DNA of 64,000 bases. Source: Tetradesmus obliquus. Lineage: Eukaryota; Chlorophyta; Chlorophyceae; Sphaeropleales; Scenedesmaceae. The notes under the pieces were generated by a model that was not told the origin of the DNA, did not search any database, and saw nothing but the letters and a program-made list of their open reading frames with translations. Position 1 is the stretch's first letter; each line of letters starts with the position of its first letter. The translations under genes were made by a program, and so were the position numbers. Shown here piece after piece: positions 1-13,100 of the stretch. The stretch lies in NCBI GenBank assembly GCA_030272155.1, contig CP126193.1, forward strand, positions 3,968,001-4,032,000. Reading direction: 5' to 3'.

Positions 1-1851
1 TGCTGCTTGTGGTACTCACGCTGGCCCGTTGAACCAGGGTGTGCTTCAGCTGTGCTGAACAGTTGAACAGCAGTGAGCAGCAGCTGCTGCAGCTGCTGCC
101 GCCAGGCAACATCCTGCAGGCAGGGCAGCCGCAGCAGCATCTCTAGCATCTCCACTGCGCCCTCAGCTTCCTTGGCTGCTGTTGCCGCTGCTGCCTCTAC
201 CAGCTGCACCAGCTCATCAATTTCCAGCTGTTCAACAGCGAAGAAAAAGCAGTGTTTGTCATAACGCTGACTATCCTGTTCTCGCTGCTGCGTGTGGCCA
301 CAGCTGCCCGCAACACATCTGCAGCCGCCGCTGGCTTCAGCCGACGCGCTGCAGGATGGCGCAGCAGGTTGTGCACGATGTCGTGGCATCCGCGCTGCAC
401 TGCAGACTGCAGGAGCTGGTGCATTGATGCTGATGATAGCTGCTGAGCTGCTGGCAGCCTGCTGAGCTCAGATAGGATGCTGCTGTGCCCAAACTCTCCC
501 TCTTCTGCTCGCGCTGCCTGCTGCATCAGTGGCTCCACTGCTGCAAGGTCCAGCTGCTTCACAGCCGGCAGGGAGCACACCGCTGAGACGAGGCCGCAGC
601 CATCCCTTTTGTAGCAGAGACGAAGCTGCACGGCAGTTTGCAGTAGCTGCAGCCCTGCAGCTGCATCCAGCTGCTCTGTTGCGCGCGCTGCTGCTTTGCA
701 CAGCAGCCGCAACACGCCCTCCCCACTGTACCTGATGATGCGGCCACCTGGTGCCTCGCGGTACGGTGCTGCCATAATTAGGCTATTCATTGCTGCTGCT
801 GGCATCTGCTTTGCTGCAGGGTGATCTACTAGGTACTCCAGCATCTCCTCATGGTGGCGTGCAGCTGCCACGCGCATGAGCTGCTGCACTGCCTCCCCAC
901 TCAGCATCTTGTGCAGGCTGTCAAAGTGCTTGCAGTCCTCCAAGCACTCAAACGCCCACTCAGCTGCTAACGCGTGCGTGGTTCCGGCAATCAGGAACAT
1001 AGCATCCACGAGCTGCTCTGCTGCTGCTGGCTTGCTGAGCTGTGTCTCCAGCTTGCACCTGGTCTTGTCTGTAGGGCCTACGCTGCTGCCCGGCTTGGCC
1101 TGTTGGCAGCCAAGGATAGTGGCGGGCAGCATACAGCAGGGAACTTAAGTTCAACACAGCACGTTATTGCAGTGACGTCTCCAGCACCACACTGCGTTGC
1201 TGCCGGTTGATGCCTTGCAGGGCATGCAAGAACGCACACAGGAACATGCAGACCGCAGATGTACGCATTCTGGCGACCAACAAGCAGACAAGCCAAGGGA
1301 TGAGAACAGCCCCCTGTCACTTGATCTGAGCTCACCATGCGGCAAATAGCGACTGCCAGGCATGGCATGCCGCTTGCTGCGCCATCCTCCTTTGCGACAG
1401 TGTAGGCAGCCGCCACCCATGCCTCCACACCATACACGCCCTGCTTTGCTGCTGCCAGCACATCTGCATAGCTGATGCGAAGGCCTGACCTGAGCAGGAT
1501 GCACGCAACATCGTACCCCACATTGGGAACGCGTAACAGTGTTGCTGTTGACTGCTTAGCTACCGCTGTCCTGCCAGCAGTGCTGCAGAGCCACTGGACG
1601 CCCAGCTTGCGGGTTAGGGGTACCGGCTGCACGTCATCGTCTGCATAGGCGTATGATGAATGTTATCGCTGTTCTAGGTGCTCCTGATGCTCCTTGGCAG
1701 CTGCCACAACTGCTGAGACCAGAGGAGCTTGCAGTGAATGCTGCAGGTAGGAGGTGACACTGCTGCTCAGATGCTTGCTGCAGGTGCTCAGCCGCAACAT
1801 AGAGGTTGCATCCAGGTAACTCAATAAGCTGGTGGGCACTAGGTGCTCCAT
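1..1851 (-). pseudogene. F-box/LPAA-solenoid paralogue A, decayed and cut by the window edge
   Basis: First of four tandem paralogues. Exon 1 is about 1336-1851, starting at the ATG at 1851 with the F-box-like stretch MEHLVPTSLLSYLD, the same start used by copy C. Donor GTGAGC lies just below 1336; exon 2 begins at 1099 after acceptor CAACAG and encodes repeats of the LPAA type (for example RLPAAQQLSSASMHQLL) until the left edge. Two lesions are visible. An in-frame TAA lies at 1663-1665, where copy C reads Arg-Tyr-Arg. A one-base deletion at about 228-250 shifts the frame, after which the expected repeat sequence (ELVQLVEAAAA) continues in another frame down to base 1. Both exons otherwise stay colinear with copy C, so this is a recent pseudogene, or a gene with assembly errors. 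The true 3' end is outside the window. Confidence 0.7.
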
Positions 1852-2756
1852 GGGGGGCGCAGTCTCGGTGAAGGCCTAAGCGTGGGTTTTTGGGGACAGC
1901 AAGTAGCTCAGCCGCAATATCATCCGCAATCAGGCACCTCAGCGACTCATTGCCTCGCATATCATCGAGTGAATGCACATTCATAGCGAAAACTTGGAGA
2001 ACGGGGGAACTCATGTGAAACAAGGGTATAGGTCACGGTTCAAACAAACCACAGACACAGATTGCAGGCCAGAAATAGCACGAGAGCAGCAGGAAAGCAC
2101 AATCCTCAAAAGCTGGAAGGCATATGCAGGGGTTGACAAAGCCGCCACAGGCATGTCCGGTAGCAGATCTGCTGGCGCTAGCGTCAGCTCTGACACCCTT
2201 GCAGCATTCCGAATGCATTGAGTAATGCTGCAGCAATGCTGCAGCAGCAAAGAAACACTCCAGGCGCATGCTATGCTGCCAGCGTCAACAAAATACGCAA
2301 AAGTCGATTACAAAACATGCAGAACTACAAGCAGTGCCAACCGTCCTGATCTTGGCTGAGGCACCTGCACGCCTTGTAAACGTGTTTTACTTCGATTACC
2401 TGCCAGGCCCTGCCGCGCTGGTGACAGCAGTTACTGTCGCCAAGTAGTTCAGAGTATCGTGTGCACATCGCGCACATGGCCCACGAGCACTAGAAGAGAC
2501 TCTTCACCAGCAGCTGCTGCTGAGATGCTGATCATCAGCATCCTCATGATGACACAAACGAGTCTGTCCACATGGCCACCGGCAGTACCTACAGGTGCAC
2601 ATTTGGCGCGCGTGTAAACAAAGGGTTTGTAGAACCTATCCTACAAGCATAGCACAAGCAAGCAGTGCTAGGGCGCTGCCCCCTTGCTAAGCACAACCAC
2701 TTTCGAACACTTGCTGCCTCCACCGACAGCCACCGAGTGCATGTACACTGCACAGC
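1852..2756. other. Intergenic region between paralogues A and B
   Basis: This stretch lies upstream of copy A and downstream of copy B, both on the minus strand. I see no convincing coding segment, RNA gene or transposon here. It should hold the promoter of A and the 3' UTR of B. A CATCAG/CTGATG-rich patch near 2525-2555 is the only local structure noticed. Confidence 0.5.
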
Positions 2757-5700
2757 TCACTGCAGGCGCAACTTTGTCGTCAACGCCTCAGTCACAGCAG
2801 CATCACCAGCCTCTGCAGCTAGCTGCAGCAGGTCATTCAGCACACCTGCCAGGGCCTGAGCGGCAGCCGGCAGCTTGCACAGCGCCGCTACAGCCTCAGC
2901 ACTTCTTGCCAGGACTGCGACTCTCAGCAGCTGACCCACAGCAGCAGCACCTAAGCGCCGCGAGCCCTCCAAAGTGCACAGAGCTACAACTATCTTGTCT
3001 GCCCGCACAGTGTCCCCTGCCAGCAGGATGTGCAGAGCTGCCTGCAGCAGCTGAGCTGCACCTGCTGCATCCATTTGTGCGGCACCAGCCAGCCCACACA
3101 AGCTGCTGACGGCAGACAGGTTGCCCTTTCGGGCTGCAGACTGCAGCATGCGCACAACCGTGCTAGGGCCCAGCTCCTGTGCCGCCTTCAAGCCAAAGAT
3201 CGCTTGCTGCAGCTGCTGCCATTTCTGCTCTTCGGGCAAAATGCAGAGAGAGCTGTATGCTACTCCTTTGCGCAGCAACTGCCACAGCACTTCTTCCATT
3301 GCTGCAGCCGGCAGCTGGTTAGCTGCCTGCAGGCTGCACAGCTTGGCTGCAGCTGCGTTTTATTTGTGCTGCAGCGCCGTGGTAAGCCAGCGGCCAACCT
3401 CCTCACTACTGAGGCCGTTGGCGCCTTGCAGTTCACACAGAACAGTAACAGCTGCTGCCCTAACCTTCTGGTCATCAAGCTGCTCTGCTGCCTGCAGCAA
3501 GCTGGCAATGTGCCCAGCTGCCATGCTCTGTGCGCCTGGCAGCGCAAATATCCTCTGGATGGTAGGCCCGCACACACTTGCACTCACCACAGGCTTGCCC
3601 CCAAGTGCAGCTGCCAGCAGAATTGCAACAGCCGTGCCGTCGAGTCTGGCTGCAGCTGGCAGCTGCAGCACCTGCATGGCTGACTCTGTCATTTCCTGCT
3701 GTCCAGCTGATTTGGCTGCTGCTGCTGCTGACACTGTGTTGCGGCCACGTAATGACACTACAGCTGGCCTGCACGCCAGCTCCACGGCCCTCAGAACGAT
3801 CGGCTGCAGCTGCTGCTGCGTCATGCTGCCTGTTGCTGGCATTGCACATGCACACTTGGCCAGGCTCGTGTTGTGGCACTCAACTGCTGCTGCCAGCACT
3901 GCAGCTGCTGTGCCAGCCGGCAGCTGCTCGGCAGCAGGTGACGCCAGCAACTGCTCCACCACATCACATGGCTTCTCTGTCCCCCATGTGCGGCTGCTGC
4001 TGAGCGCTTTCAATGGTGTGTCCAGCAGCTGCTGCAGCTGCTCCACGTTGATGTGCTGCATGCATGGCAGCAGCAGCAGCGGCCGCAGCATGTCGGCTGT
4101 GTGCGTTGCACCTGCCACTGCCATTGCTCCCGATGGGTCCGACCCTATCATTTCTGTTTGGACACCATCCCCTATGTCTGCTCCTAGCGCTTTGTCTGCC
4201 GCCTCAGCGGCGTGCACCAGCTGCACCACCTGGCTGCAGTCTACATGGGCAGCTGCAGGCACTAGGCTCGTGTCTGTGAGCATTTCAATGCTGTCAGGTG
4301 CGTCATAGCCGCGTAAAGTGACAGCCAGCTGCAGCAACCCTGCCACGGCTTCTTGCGTCAGCTCCCAGGCTGCTGGCACCTCCTTCACTAGGCTGCTGGC
4401 CACGCCAATGCTGTCCTGCAAGAGTACTCTGTGCAGGGTGTCGCGCAGCGCAGCTGCTGGCAGCTCACAAGCAGCTGGCAGCTTGCTCAGGAGTGACATA
4501 GGAGCTCTACATCCTGTCCTTGACGCCTGCTGCAGTGCCTGCTCCAGCGCGGTAATAGGCAGCCGCTGCATGGCTGGTAAGCAAGTGAGTGGAATGATCA
4601 GGCTGTCATGTTGCCGCAGCTGCAGCGCTAGATGCATCAGCTGCGCAACTGCCGCTTCATCAAGCTGCTCCGTTGCCTGACCTGCTGCCTTGCACAGGAT
4701 GTCCAGGACAGTGCAGCAAGTGCCGCAATCTTGCCTGTTTGCAAGGTGCAGAACAGTCCTGATCATGCTGCCGTATGCTGCTGCAGGCACCTGCGTCGCT
4801 GCTGGCTGCGCTGCTGCATACCGCAGCACGCCCACATGGCAGCGTGCTGCTGCTGCACTCATGAGCTGCTGCACTGTCTGCACATTGAGCCTATCCTGCA
4901 AGCTGCAGAAGTGCCGGCTGTTCTGCAGCGCTTCAAAAGCTGCTGCAGCTGCTGCTGGGTGAGCCAGGTTGGCCACAAGGTGCAGTGCATTGACCATCTC
5001 GTCTGCTGCTGCTGGGCTGCTGAGCTGCTGCTGCAGCTTCTGCAGCCGCTTGCTGCTGGGCCCCTGTTGGCTGGGCACCCTTGGCCTGCAGGCGCACATA
5101 CAAAAGGCACAACAGTGAGTTAGGTTGCCGCCACAACAGTGAGCCAGGTATTCACAAGAAGGCTAGATTAGTGAGCCAGGTAATCTACGGTGTGAGCAGA
5201 GAGACAGCTGCGAAAGGATACTCGCGACTGCTGTAGCACATACACACATTGGGAACACCCAAGCGCTGCAAGGACACCAGGGCTGCACGAGGTGTGCTCA
5301 TTTTCTCAAACATATCAAACCAACTACAACAGCTGCAAGCAATGCCTGCTCACCATGCGGCAGATGGCGACTGCAAGGCCTGGCATGCTGCTTGCTGCAC
5401 CGTCCTCCTTTGCCACAGCGTAGGCAGCAGACACCCATGACTCAACTCCATACACGCCCTGCTTGGCTGCTTCTGATATAGCCGCATAGGTGACACCCAG
5501 GCCCGACTGGATTAGAGTGCTTGCAAGCCCAGGGCCGATCTGTGGCACGCGCAGCAGCGCTGCCACCAGCTGCTCGTCTGCCAGGGCTGCACTGCCTGCC
5601 TTGCTGCAGAGCCATGCAACTGCATGTTTGTCGCGTGCTGCAGCTTCCTCGCCATGTACAATCTCATTAGGTCTGCTCCTGTAGCCACGCTCTGCGTTCT

Positions 5701-6007
5701 CAGCTACATGTTTCTGGAAGTGCTGCTCACTGCTAGCAGCAGCCAGCACTGCTGGGAACAAGGCGATGTGCAGTGAATGCTGCAGGTAGGAGGTGACACT
5801 GCTGTTCAAGGGCTTGCTGCAGCCACTGAGACTAATAAGAGACTGTGGATCAAGGTATCTGAGCACCGGAGCTAAGCCAAGCGCCCAAAACGGGGTCGCA
5901 GCCGGTGCGGATATTGTGCCGGGCTCCTGCCCAATTTTCAGAATCGCCGCATCGAACTGCTGCACCATCAATGTCAACGCAACGCATACCCTGGTAAGCG
6001 GCTCCAT
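2757..6007 (-). pseudogene. F-box/LPAA-solenoid paralogue B, one in-frame stop
   Basis: Exon 1 is about 5354-6007 (ATG at 6007, MEPLTRVC...), with an F-box-like segment LGLAPVLRYLDPQSLISLSG followed by a small conserved domain ending in AICRM. Donor GTGAGC matches the other copies. Exon 2 runs 2757-5063; acceptor CAACAG (as in A and C) gives a continuous phase-0 frame starting GPSSKRLQKLQQQL. The body is a long series of helical repeats with LPAA cores. A single in-frame TAA at 3360-3362 interrupts it where copy D has Ser-Trp-Val; the frame resumes without an indel and continues to the TGA at 2757. Exon 2 without the stop would be 769 codons, close to C (766) and D (777). It may be a pseudogene, or make a truncated protein. 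Upstream sequence 6030-6060 is shared with copy D. Confidence 0.7.
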
Positions 6008-6029
6008 GAATTGAGGACCAGACCAGCTG

Positions 6030-6060
6030 TGACATGGAGGTTCGTGGTGTAGTTCAAATT
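6030..6060 (-). promoter_or_regulatory. Upstream element shared by paralogues B and D
   Basis: Partner of the block at 13398-13428, lying 23 bp upstream of the copy B start at 6007. One mismatch in 31 bp. The function is unknown; the similarity is seen directly, the regulatory role is inference. Confidence 0.4.
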
Positions 6061-6305
6061 TTAAATGCAAGTTGACGCAGGTTGTGACTTGCGACACTGA
6101 TAGAGGCTATGTATGCAATCATGCCATGATGGACTTAACTTTTTTAACACTCTCATGCCCGGTTCATCCGCCCAAACACAGGCATAGGCCACACGTGTGC
6201 TTGATGCCCAGCTGCTGGACTGCAGTGCCTGAAAACTACTGCAACGCTGCAGTCCCCAACCCCGCTTGCCACAGGGCAGCTGCGACATGCACATTCAAGT
6301 TGACA

Positions 6306-9300
6306 TCAAACCGTCGTGCAGACCAGCGCATGCAGTGCTGCACACATATCCCAGTCACCGGCCTGTGCAGCCAACTGCTGCAGGCAGCGCATCCCCTCAA
6401 CACCAATGTGTGCGGCGGCAGGCAGCCTGAACAGTGCCTTCACAACCGCGCTGCTCTTTGCCGCCACTGCATCTGTCAGCAGCTCAGCCACAGCAGCAGC
6501 ATCCAGCTGCCTTGCACCACTAAGCGTGCACAGAGTCGCCACAACGCTTACTACGCTGCTGCTGTCACACTCACCCCACAGGCAATACAATGCCAGCCGC
6601 AGCAGCTCTGCTACACCTGCTGCATCTATTTGTGCAGCACCAGGCAGCCCACACAACATAGTGACAGCTGCATCCTCCTCTCCGCTGACTGCACACGACA
6701 GCACCTCCTGCACGTCAGCTGCACCGAGCTGCTGCACTGCTGCCAAGCCAAGGATCAGCTTGATTGCCAGCTGCTCGCCGCATGCTGCGGCTGCTGGGTC
6801 AACAACAGCAGGCGCACCCATAAGCTCAAACAGCAACTCCCTGGCAACATTTGGTGCAATGCCGCGTGCGCTCGGGAGCTGAAGGAGCACAGGTTTGGCC
6901 TCTTCCCAGCAGTGATTCAAAGCCATGGTCAGCAGCTCCCCAACTTCTGCACTGCTGAGGCTGCCTGCTGCCTGCAGGCCACACAAGCGTGTCACCAGCG
7001 CATCGCCGCCGCAGCAGCAGCTGGACTTGTTGTGCTTCACTGCCGCCAGCAAGCGTCTGATCTGCGCCAGATCCAGGCTGCTTGCACCCAGCCGGCCGCA
7101 CAGATGCGCAACTGCAGCAGAGACAGCTGCCGCATTGCACCCTGTAGAACGGTGCTCAACTGCTGCCAGCAGCAGCGACACAACTGCTGTGCTGTCCAGC
7201 TGCAGAGCAGCAGGCAGTCTGAACAACAGATGTACTGCTGCTTCAATGTCCTTCTTGGCTTCTTCTGTGGCAGTCTTGCTTGACCGCTTTGACGCTGTGT
7301 CTGCCAGGCTGCCAAGCTGCTGCACCGCCCTGAGCAGCAGCGGCTGCAACTGCTGCTGACTAAGCTGCGCAGCCCCCTGCAGCCTGCACACGCTGGAAAC
7401 TATTTTGGGTTGATCCCGCTCCATTGCTGCTTCCAGCACAGCTGCGACTGCATCTGCAGGCAGCTGCTGCGCTGCTGCGAGCTGCATCAGCTGCCTCAGC
7501 ACCTTGTCCCTCTTAGGCTCCCGCAGCGTTGCTGGTATGAACCCTACTTCACCCTCACTGCTGAACAGCTGCACAGCCGCAAGCAGAATCTGCTGCAGCT
7601 GCTGCCAAGAGATGTTCTGCAGGCAGGGCAGCCGCAGCAGCATCTCTAGCATCTCCACTGCGCCCTCAGCTTCCTGGGCAGCTGCTGCCGCTGCTGCCTC
7701 TACCAGCTGCACCAGGCTGTCGCAGTCCAGCTGTGCAGCAGCCGGACACGTACAGGTGTTTACTATCAGGCCAACTACCTTGTCATCTGTGCTGCGTATG
7801 GCCAGTGCCAGCTGCAACAGCCCTGCAACCGCAGCTGGCTCCAGCCTGCGCGCTGCAGGCAGGCGCAGCAGGTGATCCACCACATCAACGCAGCTGTGCC
7901 GCACTGCAGCCTGCAGCAGCTGGTGCATGGATGCTGGCGACAGCTGCTGCGCTACTGGCAGCGAAGTGGTGAGCTCTGACAGGGTGGTGCGGCATGGGAA
8001 ATCTCCCTCTGCTGCTCCTGCTGCCTGCTGCAGCAGTGGCTCCACTGCTGCAAGGTCTAGCTGCTTCACAGCTGGCAGGCAGCACACAGATGAGATGATG
8101 CCACGCCCCTTGCAGCACTGGCAGAGCTGCACAGCAGTTCGCAGCAGCTGCAGCCCGGCTGCTGCATCCAGCTGCTCGGTTGCGCTTGCTGCTGCTTTGC
8201 ACAGCAGCCGCAACAACCCTTGCTGTGTATAGCTCATGAGACCCAAGCAGTCTAGCGCTGCCTCGCGGTGAATTGCTGCCCTGATGAGGCTGTGCATAGC
8301 TGCTGCTGGGATCTGCTTTGCTGCAGGCAGAGCCACCAAGTACTGCATCATCTCCATGTTATAACGTGCTGCTGCTACGCGCATGAGCACCACCGTCTCA
8401 ACACTCATCATCGCAGGCAAACTGCGGAAGTGCTCGCTCTGCTTGAGGCACCGGAAAGCGTCCACGGCAGCTGAAGCATCCGCCATTGCGGGTATCAAGA
8501 ACATAGCGTCCACAAGCTGCTCTGCTGCTGCTGGACTGCTGAGCTGCTGCTGCAGCTTGCGCCTGGTCTTGTTTGTCGGGCCTGCGCCGCTGCCCGGCTT
8601 GACCTGTTGAGGCATGCCGGCAGTACACAATGGCGGGCAACAGGAAGCATATGCCATATGTCAGGCAGCGTCATCTGTACAGTGTGGCACAGCAATTACA
8701 TGTTATCATTATCTCACTCATCAGCACGCAGGGTACTCAACGCAGGACGCATTATTTGACGACGGTTGGCAGCTGCAGCGTCAGTCCAGTGCTAGCATGT
8801 ATGTAAACTGTCTGTCAACAACGATGGCACCACGTGCACCTGAGTGAAGTAAATAGTGTGTTGCAGTGCAGATCAGGATCAGCGCCTGATATGCACATGC
8901 AAGAAGCGCAATGCTGGTGGGCTGCAAGCAGATAGGCTCAAACAGCAGAAAACGAGCAGAAACCTGTCTTCACAGCTCAACTTACCAAGCGGCAGATGGC
9001 AATTGCCAGGCCTGGCATGCCACTTGCAGGAAATGCAGCGGTTTCCTTTGCCACAGTGTAGGCAGCAGCCACCCATGCCTCCACACCATACACGCCCTGC
9101 TTTGCTGCTGCCAGCACATCTGCATAGCTGAGGCGAAGGCCTGACCTGATCAGGACGCATGCGACATCATACCCAACATTTGGGATGCGTAACAGTGCTG
9201 CTGCTGGCTGTTTGGCTACAGCTGTCCTGCCTGCAGTGATGCAGAGCCATTGCATGGCGCGCAGGTAGCAGGCTGGTGGTACTGGCTTGGCTGTGCCGTA

Positions 9301-9498
9301 TGACCTGTAACGGTGCTCTTGTTCATGCTCTTGATGCTCCTTGGCAGCTGCCAGAACTGCTGGGATGAGAGGGGTGTCCAATGACAGCTGCAGGAAAATT
9401 GTGACGCTGCTGCTCAGATGCTTGCTGCAGCTGCTCAGCCTAAACATACTGACTGCATCGAGGTAGTTGAACAGGGTGGTAGGCACCAGGTGCTCCAT
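6306..9498 (-). CDS. F-box-like protein with LPAA helical repeats, paralogue C (intact)
   Basis: The only uninterrupted member of the array. Exon 1 is 8986-9498 (171 codons), starting at the ATG at 9498 directly on an F-box-like motif (LVPTTLFNYLDAVSMFRLSS), then a conserved segment with AAKQGVYGVEAWVAAAYTVA. It ends at donor GTAAGT. Exon 2 is 6306-8603, acceptor CAACAG, phase 0, ending in TGA at 6306. The predicted protein is 936 aa. Exon 2 is made of about twenty helical units of roughly 35 residues; a typical unit reads LLRLPAARRLEPAAVAGLLQ. F-box proteins are substrate receptors of SCF ubiquitin ligases; whether this divergent F-box binds Skp1 is inference. The solenoid could bind protein or RNA. 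It resembles ARM/HEAT, PPR or ankyrin-type stacks only in helical periodicity, so I give no family name. Confidence 0.75.
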
Positions 9499-10103
9499 GG
9501 GAAGGTCGGTCAGTCACGATCGAGCGTGGCTGACTTGGGCAGAACTGGTCAGGCGAAATCAAAGACACCTGATCCAAAGCACGCGTCAAATCTGTAGAAT
9601 CTCAAGTTCGCCGTTGACACTGTCGTTCCTGATCATCACAGACGCTGTGTGGTTCATGCGGCTTAGGTCTCAGTTCAAACAGATCTCACAATCAATTGTT
9701 CGCTGTGTTGATGGATCCTGAAATTGAACCCGTAGAAGGGCATTCATACCGTCTCACGTGAAACCGTCTCAGGTAGACCATCTCAGGTGCAGCCAGCACA
9801 TGTTTGGCTGTCAAGCACTGCTGGAAAGCACAGTGAGGCCCAGTGAGTGGCCAGTTTCCTGGTCAAGATGGAAGAACCTGCAGTCGGCCTGGCACTGTTG
9901 TGCCACCTACTGGCAGTTTGGCAGATGCTCACACAGGATGCTGACAGCCCCACATTAGCAGCATTGGCTGCACGCCAGTACATGCACATGATTTATGTCC
10001 TCCTGCAAAGCTTCTCAACCGCCGCCTCTCAGCCATGCAGTGCCATGCAAAGAAAACCGATGCACCTGTTACTTCAAGAACCTGCTGCCATAACCACAAT
10101 CAA
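9499..10103. other. Intergenic region between paralogues C and D
   Basis: This region contains the presumed promoter of copy C and the 3' flank of copy D. No open frame resembling the array repeats or another family is present, and no RNA gene or terminal repeat was seen. Confidence 0.5.
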
Positions 10104-13100
10104 CTACCGCTGCCGCAACCCCATCGTCAATGCCTCAGCAACAGCAGCATCACCTGCCTGTGCGGCTAGCTGCAGCAGGTCCTGCAGCATATCTGCTGGT
10201 GCCTGGGCAGCAGCGGGCAGCTTGCACAGCGCTGCCATGGCCTTACTGCTGTTGGCCATGATGGCATCTCTCAGCAGCTCGCCCACAGCAGCAGCATCCA
10301 GCCGCTGCGCACCCTTCAAAACACAGAGAGCTGCAACTATTTCTGCTGCTTGCTTGTTCTCTCTTGCCAGCAGCATGCGCACGGCTGCCCCCAGCAGCTG
10401 AGCTGCACCTGCCGCATCTAACTGCGCAGCACCAGTGAGCCCGCACAAGCTTTTAACAGCTGGCAAGTTGCCCCTGTTAATCACAAAGCACAGCATGCGC
10501 ATCACCGTGCCAGGGCCCAGCTTCTGTGCTGCTACTGCGCTGCAGACTGCTTCCTGCAGCTGCTGCTTCTTCCCTGCTTCAGCCTCATTGTCTGCATCTT
10601 CTCTGCGCAGCAACTGCCACACCAAATCTTCTACTGATGCAGCAGGCAGCTCGGCAGCTGCCTCCGTGCTGCACAGGTGCGCTGCAGCTTCCACCCAGCT
10701 GTGCTGCAGTGCCGTGCTAAGCCAGCGGCTGATGTCTTGGCTGTTGAGGCAGTTGGCTCCTGGCAGTGCACACAGCGCAGCAACAGCTGCTGCCCTGGCC
10801 TCTTCTACTGCCGCCTGCTCTGATGCCTGCGCTGACTCACTGATGCCACCTGGGGCACCGGCCTCCAGCATTGCGTATATCTTCTGCATAAAAGGCGCAA
10901 AAGATTTGCGCCCGCCTCGTTTACCCTTAGTGTCAGACGCAAGCGCAGCTGCCAGTAGCGCTGCCATAGCTGCGCTGTCCAGTTTGGCTGCAGCTGGCAG
11001 CTGCAGCGCCTGCGTGACTGCCTTTACAAACTGCTGCTTTGCAGCTTGGCTAGCCGCCTGTGCTGCTGGCGCTGTGCTTTGCCTGAGATCTGACGCTGTG
11101 ACTGGCTGGCACATTAGCTGCACTGCCCTCAGAAGGATCGGCTGCAGCTGCTGCTGTGTGATAGCTCCTGCTCCTTTCATTGCATACGCGCACTTGGCGA
11201 GGCTGCCGTTCCGGCACTCAACAGCTGCTGCCAGCACTGCCGCAGCTGCACCAGCTGGCAGCTGCTCAGCAGCAGGCAGCTTTAACAACTGCTCCACCAC
11301 ATCGCACGGCTTGTCCTTGACTGCCATACATATGCTGCAGCATGCTTTCACTGCTGTGTCTAGCAGCTGCTGCAGCTGCTCCACGTTGATGTGCTGCATG
11401 CATGGCAGCCGCAGCAACGGCCGCAGCATGTCGGCTGTGTGCGTTGCACCTGCCACTGCCATTGCTCCCGATGGGTCCGACCCTATCATTTCTGTTTGGA
11501 CACCATCTCCTATGTCTCCTAGTGCCCTGTCTGCCGCCTCTGCAGCTTCCACCAGCTGCACAACCTTACTGCAGTCTATGCTTGCAGCTGCAGGCACCAA
11601 TGTTACATCTGTGAGCGACTCGATGCTGCAAGGCGCGTCGCTGCTGCGTTAAGTGACAGCCAGCTGCAGCAAGCCTGCCACAGCGTCCAGTGTCAGCTCC
11701 TTTGCTGCTGGCACCTCCTTCACTAGGTTGCTGACCATGCCGCTGCTGTCCTGCGAGAGTGCTTTGCGCAGCACATCCTGCAGTGCAGCTGTTGGCAGCG
11801 CACGAGCGGCTGATAGCTTGCTCAGGGCAGGCAAGTCAGCTCTGCCTCCTCTCCTTGACGCCTGCTGCATCACCTGCTCAAGCATGGCAACAGGAAGCTG
11901 CTGCACAGCTGGTATGCAGGTAAGCGCGGCGAGGAGACTGCCACCAGGCTGACGCTGCCGCAGCTGCAGGCGCAGCGCTAGATGCATCAGCTGCAACGCT
12001 GCTGCTGCCTCAAGCTGCTCCGTTGATTGAGCTGCTGCCTTGCACACAATGTCCAGCACTGCGCGGCCAGCGCTGCTGCCCTGCCTGGTTGCCAAATGCA
12101 GCGCGGTCCTGATCATGCTGCCGTATGCTGCTGCAGGCACCTGTGTTGCTGCCGACTGCGCTGCGGCATACCGCAGCACACCTATGCGGTAGCGTGCTGC
12201 TGCCACACTCATGAGCTGCTGCACTGTTTGCACACTCAGCTCGCCATGCATGCTGCGGAAGTGTTGGTTATTCTGCAGCGCCTTGAAAGCTGCCGCAGCT
12301 GCTGCTGGGTGCGCCAAGTTCGCCACAAGGTGCAGTGCATTGACCATCTCATCTGCGGCTTCTGGGCTGCTGAGCTGCTGCTGCAGCTTCTGCAGCCGCT
12401 TGCTGCTGGGCCCTTTCTGGCTGGCACCCTTGGCCTGCAGGTGGTCAACCACAAGGCGCAGGCATGAGCGCTGTCAGCCACACAACCCTGTATTAGGTGG
12501 TTTGCAATACAGCACAAGAACGGTTGCACACAGATACGGCAAACTGCTGCAACACATCCGATGCGTGCAGATACCGCAAGCCCGCAAGCGCTTGAAGGCA
12601 GCACAGCGGCACATAATCCGAGCTTCAAACTATGGTGATCAAGTCAAACTTGCAACAAACAGCTGCAAGCAAGCTTACTCACCAAGCGGCAGATGGCAAC
12701 TGCCAGGCCTGGCATGCCGCTTGCTGTGTGGCATCCTCCTTCGCCACAGTGTAGGCAGCAGACACCCATGACTCAACTCCATACACGCCCTGCTTTGCTG
12801 CTGCTAGCACATCTGCGTAGCTGACACGCAGGCCTGACTTGAGCAGGGTGCTTGCAACCTCAGGGTTGATCTTTGGCACGCGCAGAACCGCTTCTACCAG
12901 CTGCAGATCAGCAGCTGGCAGATCAGCCATGGCTGCGCTGCCTGCCTTGCTGCAGAGCCACACAACTGCATGTTTGCTGCGGTCTGCAGCTGCCCTGCCA
13001 GGGAACGAAATCTCATACTCGCTGCAGCCTTCCTCGGGCTCGTAGTCGTCCCTAGCGTCGTCAGCTGCCTTCATCTTGACCAGCATCTGCTGATGGCTGA

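Noticed and set aside
1663..11651. Possible reassignment of TAA to a sense codon, to explain in-frame TAA in copies A, B and D
   Set aside because: TAA is the natural stop of CYP51, the OEP61-like gene and the LRR gene in this window, and copy C reads through all these positions with ordinary codons.
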